Source: Pseudomonas sp. MF4836
Lineage (GTDB): Bacteria; Pseudomonadota; Gammaproteobacteria; Pseudomonadales; Pseudomonadaceae
Direction of reading: 5' to 3'
Length of the DNA stretch: 64,000 nucleotides
NCBI RefSeq assembly: GCF_002018875.1
Contig: NZ_MVOL01000002.1
Span: forward strand, 496,001-560,000
In this document: piece by piece, positions 17,243-27,376 of the stretch
Layout: every line of letters begins with the position of its first letter
Numbering within the stretch: the first letter of the stretch is position 1
Notes under the pieces: generated by a model
What the model was told of the DNA's origin: nothing
Databases searched by the model: none
What the model saw: the letters and a program-made list of their open reading frames with translations, nothing else
Translations under genes and position numbers: made by a program

Positions 17243-17283
17243 GTCGGCTCCTTCTTGCGTCGGGGTCGGCCGCATGGGCGGCA

Positions 17284-18096
17284 TCAGTTTTTGCGCAGGA
17301 CCTGCGCCACAGTGGCCACATTGTGCGCCAGATGCAGTGGATTGATGGTCCCGACAATAGCACTGGCAACACCGGGCTGGTCAAACAGCAGTTCAAAGCT
17401 GGCCCGCACCGGATCGACCCCCGGGCTCAGGCACGCATGGCCGCTGGCCAGGGCTTTTTTTACCAGGATGCCTTTGCCGTGGGCAGCGGCATATTCAATG
17501 ACCGCCTGCTCGCCGCGTTCGTTCAGATTGTAGGTGACCATTGCGCAGTCACCGTGCTCCAGGGCCTTGAGGCCGCCTTCGACGGTTTTTCCGGAGAAGC
17601 CGAAACCGCGGATCTTGCCCTCGCGCTTGAGCTCGGCCAGGGTCTGGTAGACCTCGCACTGTTCGAGAATCATCAGGTCGTTGCCGTCGGAGTGCACCAG
17701 CACCAGGTCGATGAAGTCTGTTTCCAGCCGTTGCAGGCTGCGCTCCACCGAGCGTCGTGTGTGCTCGGCGCTGAAGTCGTGCCGGGACTGGCCATCGCTG
17801 AATTCCTCACCGACCTTGCTGACGATCACCCAGTCCTGGCGTTGCCCGCGCAGCAACGGGCCCAGGCGCTCTTCGCTGCGGCCATAGGCCGGCGCGGTAT
17901 CGATCAGGTTGATCCCCAGGTCGCGGCTCATTTTCAGCAGCATGCGCGCTTCGTCGTCATCGGGAATCTGGAAGCCATTGGGGTACTTCACCCCCTGGTC
18001 ACGACCGAGCTTGACGGTGCCCAGGCCCAGGGGCGAGACCACCAGGCCGGTGTCGCCCAGGGGGCGGTGGAACGGGTGCAGGGTCGCGAGGCTCAT
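17284..18096 (-). CDS. aldo/keto reductase
   Basis: An NADPH-dependent oxidoreductase of the AKR superfamily with 270 residues and a single TIM barrel. The catalytic tetrad can be placed: Asp and Tyr in INLIDTAPAYGRSEERLG (about 57-74), Lys in VIVSKVGEEF and His in DLVLVHSDG. C-terminal SAIVGTINPLHLAHN matches the phosphate-binding loop. The start codon overlaps the stop of the upstream FAD oxidoreductase gene by four bases, so the two are co-translated. The substrate is unknown. The order AKR-FAD enzyme-SMR-LysR matches PA4992 to PA4989. Confidence 0.9.
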   Translation of the reverse strand: MSLATLHPFHRPLGDTGLVVSPLGLGTVKLGRDQGVKYPNGFQIPDDDEARMLLKMSRDLGINLIDTAPAYGRSEERLGPLLRGQRQDWVIVSKVGEEFSDGQSRHDFSAEHTRRSVERSLQRLETDFIDLVLVHSDGNDLMILEQCEVYQTLAELKREGKIRGFGFSGKTVEGGLKALEHGDCAMVTYNLNERGEQAVIEYAAAHGKGILVKKALASGHACLSPGVDPVRASFELLFDQPGVASAIVGTINPLHLAHNVATVAQVLRKN

Positions 18097-19268
18097 GGCA
18101 GCAGTTGCTCCCAGGCGGGTTGGGCCAGGGGCGGTTTGGGCAGGTCAGGCAGGTCGGTGGCGGGGCCCGGACGAATGCCATCGCGCTCCAGGGCAGCCAG
18201 TACCCGGTCGGCGAAGTCCGGGGCCAGGGCCAGTTTGGTCGGCCAGCCCACCAGCAACCGGCCCTCTTCGGCGAGGAAGGCGTTGTCCGGGCGAGTCAGC
18301 CCCGATTGCGCCGGCTCGGCTCGATCGACCCGCAGGGTGGCCCAGCGCGCTTGACTGAGGTCGACCCAGGGCAGCAGGTTGCCCAGCTCTTTTTGCGCCG
18401 CCGCGATCTGCGCGGCCGGCTCCCGGGCCACGCCTTCGGCTTCGGCGATATCGCCCCCCAGGTACCACACCCATTGCCCATCGGCGGCCGGGTGGGTAGT
18501 GACGGTGATTCGCGGTTTGGGGCCGCCACCGAGGCAGTGGGCGTACAGCGGCTTCAGGCTCGGGCCCTTGACCAGCACCATGTGCAGAGGGCGTTTCTGC
18601 ATGGCCGGCTGGCTCAGGTCGAGGTTGGCCAACAGCGCGGCGTTGCCGGCACCGGCGCTGAGCACGATGCGTTGCGCGCGAATCTCGCGGTCATCGACCC
18701 GCAGGCCGACCAGGGCGTTGTGTTCCACCAGGGGCTCGATTTTCTGCCCAGCCAGCAAACCGTCGCCGGCCAGCGCCGCGAGGCGTTCGATCAGGCTGGG
18801 CACGTCCACCACCAGCTCGGCCAGGCGATAGACCTTGCCCTTGAACCGCCGGTCCTGCAGTGCCGGCGGCAACTGCTCGCCTTTGACCTGGTCGACCCGG
18901 CCGCGCACCGCCTTGCTGGCGAAGAAGCTGGTGAGGTTGCCGGCCAGGGTGCCGGGGGACCACAGGTAGTGGGCCTCGGACAGCAGGCGTACCCCCGACA
19001 GGTCCAGCTCGCCGGTGCCGGCCAGGGCTTCGCGCCAGCGGCGTGGCATATCGGCAATGGCTTCGGAGGCGCCGGTCAGGGCACCGTGCAGGGCGTACTT
19101 GGCGCCGCCGTGGATGATGCCCTGGGACTTCACGCTCTGCCCGCCGCCGAGGCTGGCGCTTTCCACCAATACCGTCGAGAAGCCCTGGCGACGCAGGCGC
19201 GCGTTGAGCCAGAGGCCGGCGACGCCAGCGCCGACAATCAGCACGTCGGTGGAAATAACGGATGGCAT
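18093..19268 (-). CDS. FAD-dependent oxidoreductase, DAO family
   Basis: This 391-residue flavoprotein of the D-amino-acid-oxidase/glycerol-3-phosphate dehydrogenase-like family has its dinucleotide-binding motif at residues 8-29 (VLIVGAGVAGLWLNARLRRQ). QGIIHGGAKYAL and VLSAGAGNAALLAN are further flavin-contact regions. The start at 19268 is an ATG with GAGG eight bases upstream; a TTG 33 bases earlier would begin inside the repeat element. No signal peptide is seen. It is co-translated with the aldo/keto reductase. The substrate is unknown, but the pairing suggests sequential redox steps on one metabolite. Confidence 0.85.
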   Translation of the reverse strand: MPSVISTDVLIVGAGVAGLWLNARLRRQGFSTVLVESASLGGGQSVKSQGIIHGGAKYALHGALTGASEAIADMPRRWREALAGTGELDLSGVRLLSEAHYLWSPGTLAGNLTSFFASKAVRGRVDQVKGEQLPPALQDRRFKGKVYRLAELVVDVPSLIERLAALAGDGLLAGQKIEPLVEHNALVGLRVDDREIRAQRIVLSAGAGNAALLANLDLSQPAMQKRPLHMVLVKGPSLKPLYAHCLGGGPKPRITVTTHPAADGQWVWYLGGDIAEAEGVAREPAAQIAAAQKELGNLLPWVDLSQARWATLRVDRAEPAQSGLTRPDNAFLAEEGRLLVGWPTKLALAPDFADRVLAALERDGIRPGPATDLPDLPKPPLAQPAWEQLLP

Positions 19269-19301
19269 GCGGCGACCTCGGGAAACAAAACGGAGGCGCA
19301 A

Positions 19302-19373
19302 GTTTCAAGCTTCAAGCCGCAAGCTGCAAGCGTGTCGCCTTTCTTGCCGCGCAAAGCCTGTCGCTTGCCGCTG
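19302..19373. repeat. CAAGC-type Pseudomonas intergenic repeat, copy 1
   Basis: A run of TTCAAGC/GCAAGC units lies between the SMR gene end and the FAD oxidoreductase gene. It shares AAGCCGCAAGC, GCAAGCG and CGCCTTT-CTTGC with a second copy at 25979-26054. Both sit directly against gene boundaries, as expected for a small dispersed repeat. Confidence 0.6.
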
Positions 19374-19378
19374 TTTTC

Positions 19379-19711
19379 CTAGTGCCCGGCGGTTTTCGAA
19401 AACAGCTGGATCACCACCACGCCAAGGACGATCAGGCCCATGCCGAGCATGGCCGGCAGGTCGAGTTTCTGGCCATAAATGAACAGCGCCGCGACGCTGA
19501 CCATGACGATGCCCATGCCGGCCCATACCGCGTAGGCCACGCCCACGGGGACGGTACGCACCACCAGGGTCAGCATCCAGAACGCAATGCCATAGCCGAC
19601 GATGACCAGCAGCAGTGGCAACGGGGTGCTCAAGCCTTTGACCGCTTTCATCGAAACGGTGGCGATCACTTCGGCGCAGATGGCGATGGCCAGGTAGGTG
19701 TAAGCGTTCAT
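19379..19711 (-). CDS. small multidrug resistance (SMR) family transporter
   Basis: This 110-residue inner-membrane protein with four transmembrane helices works as a dimer, exchanging protons for cationic drugs, guanidinium or polyamine-like compounds. The TM1 motif LAIAICAEVIATVSMKA contains the essential Glu (residue 13), and YAVWAGMGIVMVS is the conserved TM3 motif. The ATG at 19711 with GAGGAAG upstream gives the standard length; a longer frame adds 14 unsupported residues. A LysR-family gene starts divergently 103 bases away, suggesting control of this transporter. EmrE versus guanidinium exporter cannot be settled by eye. Confidence 0.92.
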   Translation of the reverse strand: MNAYTYLAIAICAEVIATVSMKAVKGLSTPLPLLLVIVGYGIAFWMLTLVVRTVPVGVAYAVWAGMGIVMVSVAALFIYGQKLDLPAMLGMGLIVLGVVVIQLFSKTAGH

Positions 19712-19785
19712 GGGGACTTCCTCGTGGTGGTGCGTGCTGGATGAGGTCGGCATTTTAGAGTGCGCCCAGATGCGGTAAAGTCATT

Positions 19786-19808
19786 ACCTATCTGAATTGA
19801 AGATAGGT
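19786..19808. promoter_or_regulatory. LysR-type regulator binding box
   Basis: A perfect inverted repeat, ACCTATCT-N7-AGATAGGT, contains the classic ATC-N9-GAT / T-N11-A form of LysR-type boxes. It lies between the SMR gene and the lysR-type gene and covers the TAGG ribosome binding site of the latter (start 19815). Confidence 0.75.
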
Positions 19809-19814
19809 TGCGCC

Positions 19815-20717
19815 ATGAGTGTGCAGTGGAATCTGGAACATCTGCAGTTGTTTATCAGCGTCGCCGAACTGCGCTCCTTTTCCGCTGCGGCGCGGGATCA
19901 GCGCAAGGCGCAATCGGCGGTCAGCAGTGCGATTGCGTTGCTTGAGGCGGACCTGGGATTGAGTCTGTTCGAGCGTAGCAGCGGGCGTCAGCCACGCTTG
20001 ACCGAGGCCGGCGAGGCGTTGCTCGAAGATGCGCGGGAAGTATTGCGCCAGTGCGAGCGCCTCAACGGTCGGGCGCTGGCCATGATGCGCGGCCAGGAGC
20101 CACGGCTGCGTGTGGCGCAGGACGAGGCGATGCCCTATCAGGCGGTGGTCGACAGTTTCGAGGCCCTGGCCTTGCAGTTCCCCAGTATCGAAGTGCAATT
20201 GACCAGTGCCGCCCAGGGTGACGTGGCGCGCAAATTGGTGGAGCGCCGGGCCGATCTCGGGTTGCTGTTTTATCACGAGCAGATTCCCGAGGCCCTGGAG
20301 CGTCGGGTATTGGGCAGTGTGGAAATGGTCACCGTGTGCGGCGTGGCGCACCCACTGGCCCGGCAGGCGCGGGTGGATTGCCAGCAGTTGGCGCAGCATC
20401 GCCAGCTGTTGATGTCGACTCAATCCAGCGTCTACCCCGGCAGCGAGGCTGCCAGCCCCCAGGTCTGGCGCGCCGACAGTTTCTATGTAATGGCCGAGTG
20501 GCTGGTGCGCGGCCTGGGGTGGGCCTGGTTGCCACGGCATGTGGTGCAGTACCCGGCGTATCAGGACCAGATGGTCGAGCTCAGCAGTGAGTGGACGCCC
20601 CCGGCGCTGGTGGTCGAGCTGGTGTGGCGTCGCGATGAGCCGCTGGGACCTGCGGCGCGTTGGCTAGCGGAACGTTTTGCCGTGCACTTGCAGGCTATCG
20701 GCGGCAAAAGCCGATAA
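19815..20717 (+). CDS. LysR-family transcriptional regulator
   Basis: A 300-residue DNA-binding regulator. The N-terminal winged helix-turn-helix covers residues 4-62, with LQLFISVAELRSFSAAARD and SAVSSAIALLEADLGLSLFE as helix-turn-helix and wing. The effector-binding domain covers about 90-300. The ATG at 19815 is used because it starts the domain correctly and has TAGG seven bases upstream; a TTG six codons earlier lies inside the binding box. Divergent orientation to the SMR transporter and the shared box point to that gene as target, with autorepression likely. The inducer is unknown. Confidence 0.93.
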   Translation: MSVQWNLEHLQLFISVAELRSFSAAARDQRKAQSAVSSAIALLEADLGLSLFERSSGRQPRLTEAGEALLEDAREVLRQCERLNGRALAMMRGQEPRLRVAQDEAMPYQAVVDSFEALALQFPSIEVQLTSAAQGDVARKLVERRADLGLLFYHEQIPEALERRVLGSVEMVTVCGVAHPLARQARVDCQQLAQHRQLLMSTQSSVYPGSEAASPQVWRADSFYVMAEWLVRGLGWAWLPRHVVQYPAYQDQMVELSSEWTPPALVVELVWRRDEPLGPAARWLAERFAVHLQAIGGKSR

Positions 20718-20728
20718 ACTCCGCCGCC

Positions 20729-22009
20729 ATGAATAGAACTCTGTATACCGCGCTGTTTTACCTGGGGCTGCCATTGGTGGCGATTCGGCTATGGCTGCGT
20801 GCGCGCAAGGCGCCGGCCTATGCCAAACGCATTGGCGAGCGCTTTTCCTATGGCCTGCCGCCGTTGCAGCCGGGCGGGATCTGGGTGCACGCGGTGTCGG
20901 TGGGCGAAAGCATTGCGGCGGCGCCGATGATCCGCGCATTGCTGGCGCGCTACCCGCAACTGCCGATCACCGTGACCTGCATGACCCCGACCGGCTCGGA
21001 GCGGATCCAGGCGATGTTCGCCAATGAGCCACGAATCCAGCACTGCTATCTGCCTTATGACCTGCCCTGTGCCGCCGCGCGCTTTCTCGACCGGGCAAAG
21101 CCGAGCCTGGCGGTGATCATGGAGACCGAGCTCTGGCCCAATCACATCCACCAATGCGCCAAGCGCGGCATCCCGGTGGCGCTGGCCAATGCGCGCTTGT
21201 CCGAGCGTTCGGCCAGGGGCTACGCACGGTTTGCCCGATTGACCCGGCCGATGCTCGAGGAAATGAGCTTGCTGGCGGTGCAGACCGCTGCCGAGGCTGA
21301 GCGCTTCCTGAGCCTGGGCGCGCGCCCGGAGGCGGTGCAGGTCACGGGTTCGATCAAGTTCGACCTGACGATCGACCCGCAATTGCTGGTGCGGGCCATT
21401 GAGCTGCGCCAGCAGTGGCGAGCGGTGGAGCGTCCGGTATGGATCGCTGCCAGTACCCACGAAGGTGAAGACGAGGTGGTACTCAATGCCCATCGTCAGT
21501 TGTTGGCGAGCCATCCGGATGCCTTGCTGATCGTGGTGCCGCGTCATCCGGAGCGCTTCAACTCGGTGTTCGAACTGTGTCGCGAGCAAGGGTTCGAGAC
21601 TATTCGTCGTTCCACCGGTGAGCCGGTCACCCGCAGCACGTCGGTGCTGCTGGGCGACACCATGGGCGAGTTGCTGTTTCTCTACGCCCTGGCCGACAGC
21701 GCCTTTGTCGGAGGCAGCCTGGTCAGCAACGGCGGGCATAACCTGCTGGAGCCGGCGGCGCTGGCCAAGCCGGTACTGAGCGGGCCGCACCTGTTCAACT
21801 TCCTGGAAATCGCCGCAATGTTGCGCGAGGCGGGGGCCTTGCAAGAGGTCGACGATGCCGAGGGGCTGGCGGTGGCGGTGCAGCGTTTGTTCGAGCTGCC
21901 ACGGGATGTGCAGAAAATGGCCGACGCGGGCCTTAAGGTCATGGCGGCCAACCAGGGTGCCCTGCAACGCTTGCTCGACGGCCTCGACCGCCTCCTAAAC
22001 CCCGGCTGA
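20729..22009 (+). CDS. waaA: 3-deoxy-D-manno-octulosonic acid (Kdo) transferase
   Basis: This GT30 enzyme adds Kdo residues from CMP-Kdo to the lipid A precursor on the inner leaflet of the inner membrane. The 426-residue protein opens with an N-terminal hydrophobic anchor (residues 2-20). IWVHAVSVGESIAAAPMIRA holds the catalytic Glu, METELWPN is another conserved site, and GGSLVSNGGHNLLEPAALA is the CMP-binding signature. The ATG at 20729 begins 11 bases after the lysR-type stop and gives the family length. It converges on the tolC-like gene, with a REP element and terminator between. Confidence 0.96.
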   Translation: MNRTLYTALFYLGLPLVAIRLWLRARKAPAYAKRIGERFSYGLPPLQPGGIWVHAVSVGESIAAAPMIRALLARYPQLPITVTCMTPTGSERIQAMFANEPRIQHCYLPYDLPCAAARFLDRAKPSLAVIMETELWPNHIHQCAKRGIPVALANARLSERSARGYARFARLTRPMLEEMSLLAVQTAAEAERFLSLGARPEAVQVTGSIKFDLTIDPQLLVRAIELRQQWRAVERPVWIAASTHEGEDEVVLNAHRQLLASHPDALLIVVPRHPERFNSVFELCREQGFETIRRSTGEPVTRSTSVLLGDTMGELLFLYALADSAFVGGSLVSNGGHNLLEPAALAKPVLSGPHLFNFLEIAAMLREAGALQEVDDAEGLAVAVQRLFELPRDVQKMADAGLKVMAANQGALQRLLDGLDRLLNPG

Positions 22010-22010
22010 C

Positions 22011-22141
22011 CTGTAGCCGCTGCCGCAGGCTGCGCCGGCCCGAATCGACGCTGGGGATATTCCTGAGGTACCTCCGGCATGGCCAGCGCAGCCTTGTGCC
22101 TCGGCCGCGGCTACAGATGAGCCACTGTAGCCGCAGGCGGC
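22011..22141. repeat. REP doublet (REPIN-like) plus third half-copy
   Basis: CTGTAGCCGC at 22011-22020 is matched by the exact inverse GCGGCTACAG at 22107-22116, each flanked by a GC-rich imperfect hairpin (TGCCGCAGGCTGCG and its counterpart). A third CTGTAGCCGC starts at 22125. This is the arrangement of Pseudomonas REP sequences paired head to head, placed as usual between convergent genes. Confidence 0.75.
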
Positions 22142-22146
22142 AATAA

Positions 22147-22177
22147 AAAAGGCCACCCGCTTGGGTGGCCTTTTTTT
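22147..22177. terminator. bidirectional terminator between waaA and the tolC-like gene
   Basis: GGCCACCC (22151-22158) pairs with GGGTGGCC (22163-22170) around a four-base loop. An A tract on the left and seven T on the right make it a strong intrinsic terminator in both directions. Confidence 0.9.
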
Positions 22178-22189
22178 CTGTCGGTGTGC

Positions 22190-23623
22190 TCAAGGGCGGG
22201 CTTTAAGCTGCTCTTGCGCGGCTTTGGCCAAATCCGGTGGGAGGAAGTCGCGGTCCGGGTTGTAATCGGCCTTGAGGTAGCGCGACAGGTCCTGCAAGTC
22301 GCCCGGGCTCAGGGTGCCCGCAGCCTGCTTCAGGCGCAGGTTGTCGAGGATGTAGTCGTAGCGGCTGTTGTTGTAGTTGCGTACCGAGGTGTACAGCTGG
22401 CGCTGGGCGTCGAGTACATCGACGATATTGCGCGTGCCCACCTGGTAGCCGATTTCGGTGGCTTCCACCGCGCTCTGGTTGGAGATGATCGACTGGCGCC
22501 GGGCTTGTACCTGCTCGACATCGGTATTCACCGCGCGGTGCAGGTTGCGGGTGTTTTCCACCACCTGCCGGCGCAGGCCTTCGCGTTGCTGTTCGGTCTG
22601 GCTCAGGCGCGAATAGGACTCGCGCACCTGGGAGCTGGTCAGGCCGCCGCTGAAGATCGGGATATTCAGCTGCAGGCCGACGGTGCGCTGCTCGACGTCG
22701 CTGCCATAGCGCTGGCCCAGGGGGTTGGGGTTGCTGAAGCCGAGGGCGTCGTTATCGCCTTTCTTGTACTGCGCTACTGCGTCCAGGGTCGGTGCGTGGC
22801 CGGCCTTGCGCTGCTTGAGGGTTTCTTCGGCGGCGCTGACCGCGTAGTTGCTGGCCAGCAGGTTGAGGTTCTGGCGGGCGGCGGTGTCGACCCAGGACTT
22901 GGCGTCATTCGGCGTCGGCGCCAATACCGGCAAGGTGTGGACAATGCCCTGGATCGAGTTGTACTCGCGGTTGGTCAGGGTGATCAGTGCTTCGAAGGCA
23001 TCGTCCACCTGGCGCTGGGCGAGGATCCGGTTGGCCCGCGCCGTGTCGTAGCTGGCCTGGGATTGCAGGACGTCGGTCTTGTCCGAGAGGCCGACATCGA
23101 AGCGCTCGTTGGACTGGTCCAGCTGGCGCTTGAAGGCCGATTCTTCGGCCTTGGTCGAGGCCAGGTTGTCCTGGGCACGCAGCACTGCGAAGTAGTTTTC
23201 GGCGGACTGCAGGATCAGGTTCTGCTCGGTGGCCGACAGTTGCAGGGCCGCCTGTTCATTGATGTCTTTGGCGGCTTGCAACTGGAACCAGCGGTCGGCG
23301 CGGAACAACGGTTGAGCCAGGGTCGCCTGGTACACGGTGCCGCTGCGGGTGGCGGTCATCGAAGGTTCGTCGAACTTGGTTCGGGTGTTGTTCATGTCGG
23401 CGCCGGCCGAAAGATTGGGTAGCAGGCCGGCACGAGCCTGGGGCACGACTTCTTTCTGTGCGCCGTATTGGGCGCGGGCGGCGGCCAGGTCGGCGTTGTT
23501 GTCCACGGCTTCCTGGTAGACGCTGACCAGATCGGTCTTGGTGGTTAAGGGCGCTTCTGCTGCCCAGGCCAATCCATTGGACGCACAAGACACGGCAAGG
23601 GCCAGTGAGAGTTTGCGCAGCAT
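22190..23623 (-). CDS. tolC: TolC-family outer-membrane efflux/secretion channel (OpmH-like)
   Basis: This 477-residue outer-membrane channel connects to inner-membrane pumps or type I secretion systems and forms a trimeric beta-barrel with a periplasmic alpha-helical tunnel. A signal peptide (about 1-22, ending LAWAAEA) is followed by two repeated OEP domains: VYQEAVDNNADLAAARAQY opens the first, and the conserved VGTRNIVDVLDAQRQLY lies near the end of the second. The start at 23623 has AGGGA upstream and gives the signal peptide directly; 13 extra codons upstream are unlikely. Its position equals opmH (PA4974). It is transcribed divergently from thiC. Confidence 0.93.
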   Translation of the reverse strand: MLRKLSLALAVSCASNGLAWAAEAPLTTKTDLVSVYQEAVDNNADLAAARAQYGAQKEVVPQARAGLLPNLSAGADMNNTRTKFDEPSMTATRSGTVYQATLAQPLFRADRWFQLQAAKDINEQAALQLSATEQNLILQSAENYFAVLRAQDNLASTKAEESAFKRQLDQSNERFDVGLSDKTDVLQSQASYDTARANRILAQRQVDDAFEALITLTNREYNSIQGIVHTLPVLAPTPNDAKSWVDTAARQNLNLLASNYAVSAAEETLKQRKAGHAPTLDAVAQYKKGDNDALGFSNPNPLGQRYGSDVEQRTVGLQLNIPIFSGGLTSSQVRESYSRLSQTEQQREGLRRQVVENTRNLHRAVNTDVEQVQARRQSIISNQSAVEATEIGYQVGTRNIVDVLDAQRQLYTSVRNYNNSRYDYILDNLRLKQAAGTLSPGDLQDLSRYLKADYNPDRDFLPPDLAKAAQEQLKARP

Positions 23624-23825
23624 GAGACGATCCCTAGAGTTGATATTACGGCGATAATTCAAGCGCCAAGGCTACGGCGCGGCCCGTGGAGCGTCAAGGC
23701 GCTGCACAGCCCCGCGAGTGTAGATGTGCTGACCTGTCGCAACAATCCTGCAATTACGCCATTCATCATGCTGATTGCACGGGCATTGGCATTGGGCGCG
23801 GACTTTGGTCTAGACTGCGCGAGTT
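23624..23825. other. divergent tolC/thiC promoter region
   Basis: This stretch before the riboswitch holds no gene. The only promoter-like pair facing thiC is TTGGCA (23786-23791) and TAGACT (23811-23816), with a 19-base spacer, which would start transcription just before the TPP aptamer. No operator for the tolC side is recognised. Confidence 0.45.
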
Positions 23826-23916
23826 CTTGTCGGGGTGCCTTGCTATGAGGCTGAGATCGGATAATCCGGATCCCGTTGAACCTGATCAGGTTAGCGCCTG
23901 CGTAGGGAACAAGATT
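23826..23916 (+). promoter_or_regulatory. TPP riboswitch (THI element)
   Basis: The aptamer core is plain: CTGAGAT at 23851-23857, then ACCTGATCAGG and TTAGCGCCTGCGTAGGGAA to 23909. These are the most conserved parts of the thiamin pyrophosphate riboswitch. It ends about 175 bases before the thiC start. No clear intrinsic terminator follows; hairpins such as TTCGACAATCGAA (from 23959) may form the expression platform, or control may act on translation. It should repress thiC, and probably cytX, when TPP is abundant. Confidence 0.95.
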
Positions 23917-24018
23917 TCTCGTCACCCGGCGAGTCCTCTTGTGCTTCGTCCGGGATGTTGTTCGACAATCGAACACCCCTCGAGCACTGAGCACAGCACC
24001 CACTGGTTTTTTCAGTGA

Positions 24019-25978
<1,960 letters not shown>

Positions 25979-25980
<2 letters not shown>

Positions 25981-26054
25981 GCCGCAAGCGGCAGGCTGCA
26001 CGTTGCAAGCGAGGGCGCCGCGCCTTTTCTTGCAGCTTGAAGCTTGCTGCTGCG
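25979..26054. repeat. CAAGC-type Pseudomonas intergenic repeat, copy 2
   Basis: It begins at the thiC stop codon. AAGCCGCAAGC, TTGCAAGCG and CGCCTTTTCTTGC match copy 1 (19302-19373). The right half, TTGCAGCTTGAAGCTTGC, is the reverse complement of the TTCAAGC/GCAAGC units, so the element can fold on itself. Confidence 0.6.
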
Positions 26055-26083
26055 TTTCTCTGTCCCTCTCTGAGTCTCTCCCC

Positions 26084-27376
26084 TTGAGCATTCAACCCAG
26101 CACCTATTCCCCGGATATCCCGGTGCCCACCGACAAGCGTGTGTTTGGCGGCCGCGATCTGTTTTCCCTGTGGTTTTCCCTCGGCATCGGCCTGATGGTG
26201 TTGCAGACCGGTGCCTTGCTGGCGCCTGGCCTGGGCATGTCCGGCTCGTTGCTGGCGATTTTTTTTGGCACGGCGGTGGGCGTGTTGCTGCTGGCGGCGG
26301 TCGGTGTGATCGGCAGTGACACCGGCCTGTCGTCGATGGCGGCGCTCAAGCTCAGCCTCGGCAACCGTGGCGCCAGCCTGCCGGCGTTGCTCAACCTGCT
26401 GCAACTGGTGGGTTGGGGATCGTTTGAAATCATCGTCATGCGCGATGCGGCCAGCCTGCTCGGCGCCCGCGCCTTCAGCGAAGGCAGCCTGTGGAGCAAC
26501 CCCGTGCTCTGGACCCTGTTTTTCGGTGCCCTGGCGACCCTGCTCGCGGTCAGTGGCCCGCTGACCTTTGTCCGCCAGATCCTGCGCAAATGGGGCATCT
26601 GGCTGCTGCTGGCGGCCTGCCTGTGGCTGACCTGGAACCTGCTGGCCAAGGTCGATCTGGCGGCCCTGTGGGCTCAGGCCGGTGACGGTTCGATGCAGTT
26701 TGCCGTGGGTTTTGACATTGCGATCGCCATGCCGCTGTCCTGGCTGCCGCTGATTGCCGATTACTCACGCTTCGGCAAGCGCGCCAGGACCGTGTTCGGC
26801 GGCACCGCGCTGGGCTTCTTTATCGGTAACTTGTGGCTGATGAGCCTGGGCGTGGCCTACACCCTGGCCTTTGCTCCGAGCGGCGAGGTCAATGCGCTGC
26901 TGCTGGCGTTGGCGGGGGCCGGCCTGGGGATTCCACTGTTGCTGATTCTGCTGGATGAGTCGGAAAACGCCTTCGCCGACATTCACTCTGCGGCGGTTTC
27001 CAGCGGGATTCTATTGCGCCTCAAGGTCGAGCACCTGGCCCTGGCCATCGGCGTGCTCTGCACTGTGATCGCCTGCCTGGCACCGCTGGCGCAGTACCAG
27101 AACTTCCTGCTGCTGATCGGCTCGGTATTCGCGCCGCTGTTCGGCGTGGTGCTGGTGGATCACTTCATCCTGCGCAGACGCAGCGCCCAGGTTTCGGCTG
27201 CGAGCTTGCGCTGGCCGGCGCTGCTGGCCTGGCTGGGTGGGGTCAGCACCTATCACCTGTTGGCCAACTTCTACCCGGATGTCGGCGCAACCCTGCCGTC
27301 GCTGATTCTGGCAGGGCTGCTGCAATGGCTGCTGGGCCGTGCCTTCAGTTACGGGCGGGAAACAGCTCGGGTTTGA
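26084..27376 (+). CDS. cytX: CytX-like hydroxymethylpyrimidine permease (NCS1 family)
   Basis: This 430-residue inner-membrane permease of the purine/cytosine (NCS1) family has about twelve hydrophobic segments. Location directly after thiC and the N terminus PVPTDKRVFGGRDLFSLWFS fit the CytX group, thought to import HMP or related thiamin precursors. LLNLLQLVGWGSFEIIVMRD and MPLSWLPLIADYSRFGK are the substrate-site regions of the family. The start is a TTG (MSIQPST...) with a weak ribosome binding site; GTG at 26122 is the alternative. It is probably transcribed with thiC under the TPP riboswitch, across a repeat element. The last 32 bases overlap the convergent lipoprotein gene. Confidence 0.88.
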   Translation: MSIQPSTYSPDIPVPTDKRVFGGRDLFSLWFSLGIGLMVLQTGALLAPGLGMSGSLLAIFFGTAVGVLLLAAVGVIGSDTGLSSMAALKLSLGNRGASLPALLNLLQLVGWGSFEIIVMRDAASLLGARAFSEGSLWSNPVLWTLFFGALATLLAVSGPLTFVRQILRKWGIWLLLAACLWLTWNLLAKVDLAALWAQAGDGSMQFAVGFDIAIAMPLSWLPLIADYSRFGKRARTVFGGTALGFFIGNLWLMSLGVAYTLAFAPSGEVNALLLALAGAGLGIPLLLILLDESENAFADIHSAAVSSGILLRLKVEHLALAIGVLCTVIACLAPLAQYQNFLLLIGSVFAPLFGVVLVDHFILRRRSAQVSAASLRWPALLAWLGGVSTYHLLANFYPDVGATLPSLILAGLLQWLLGRAFSYGRETARV

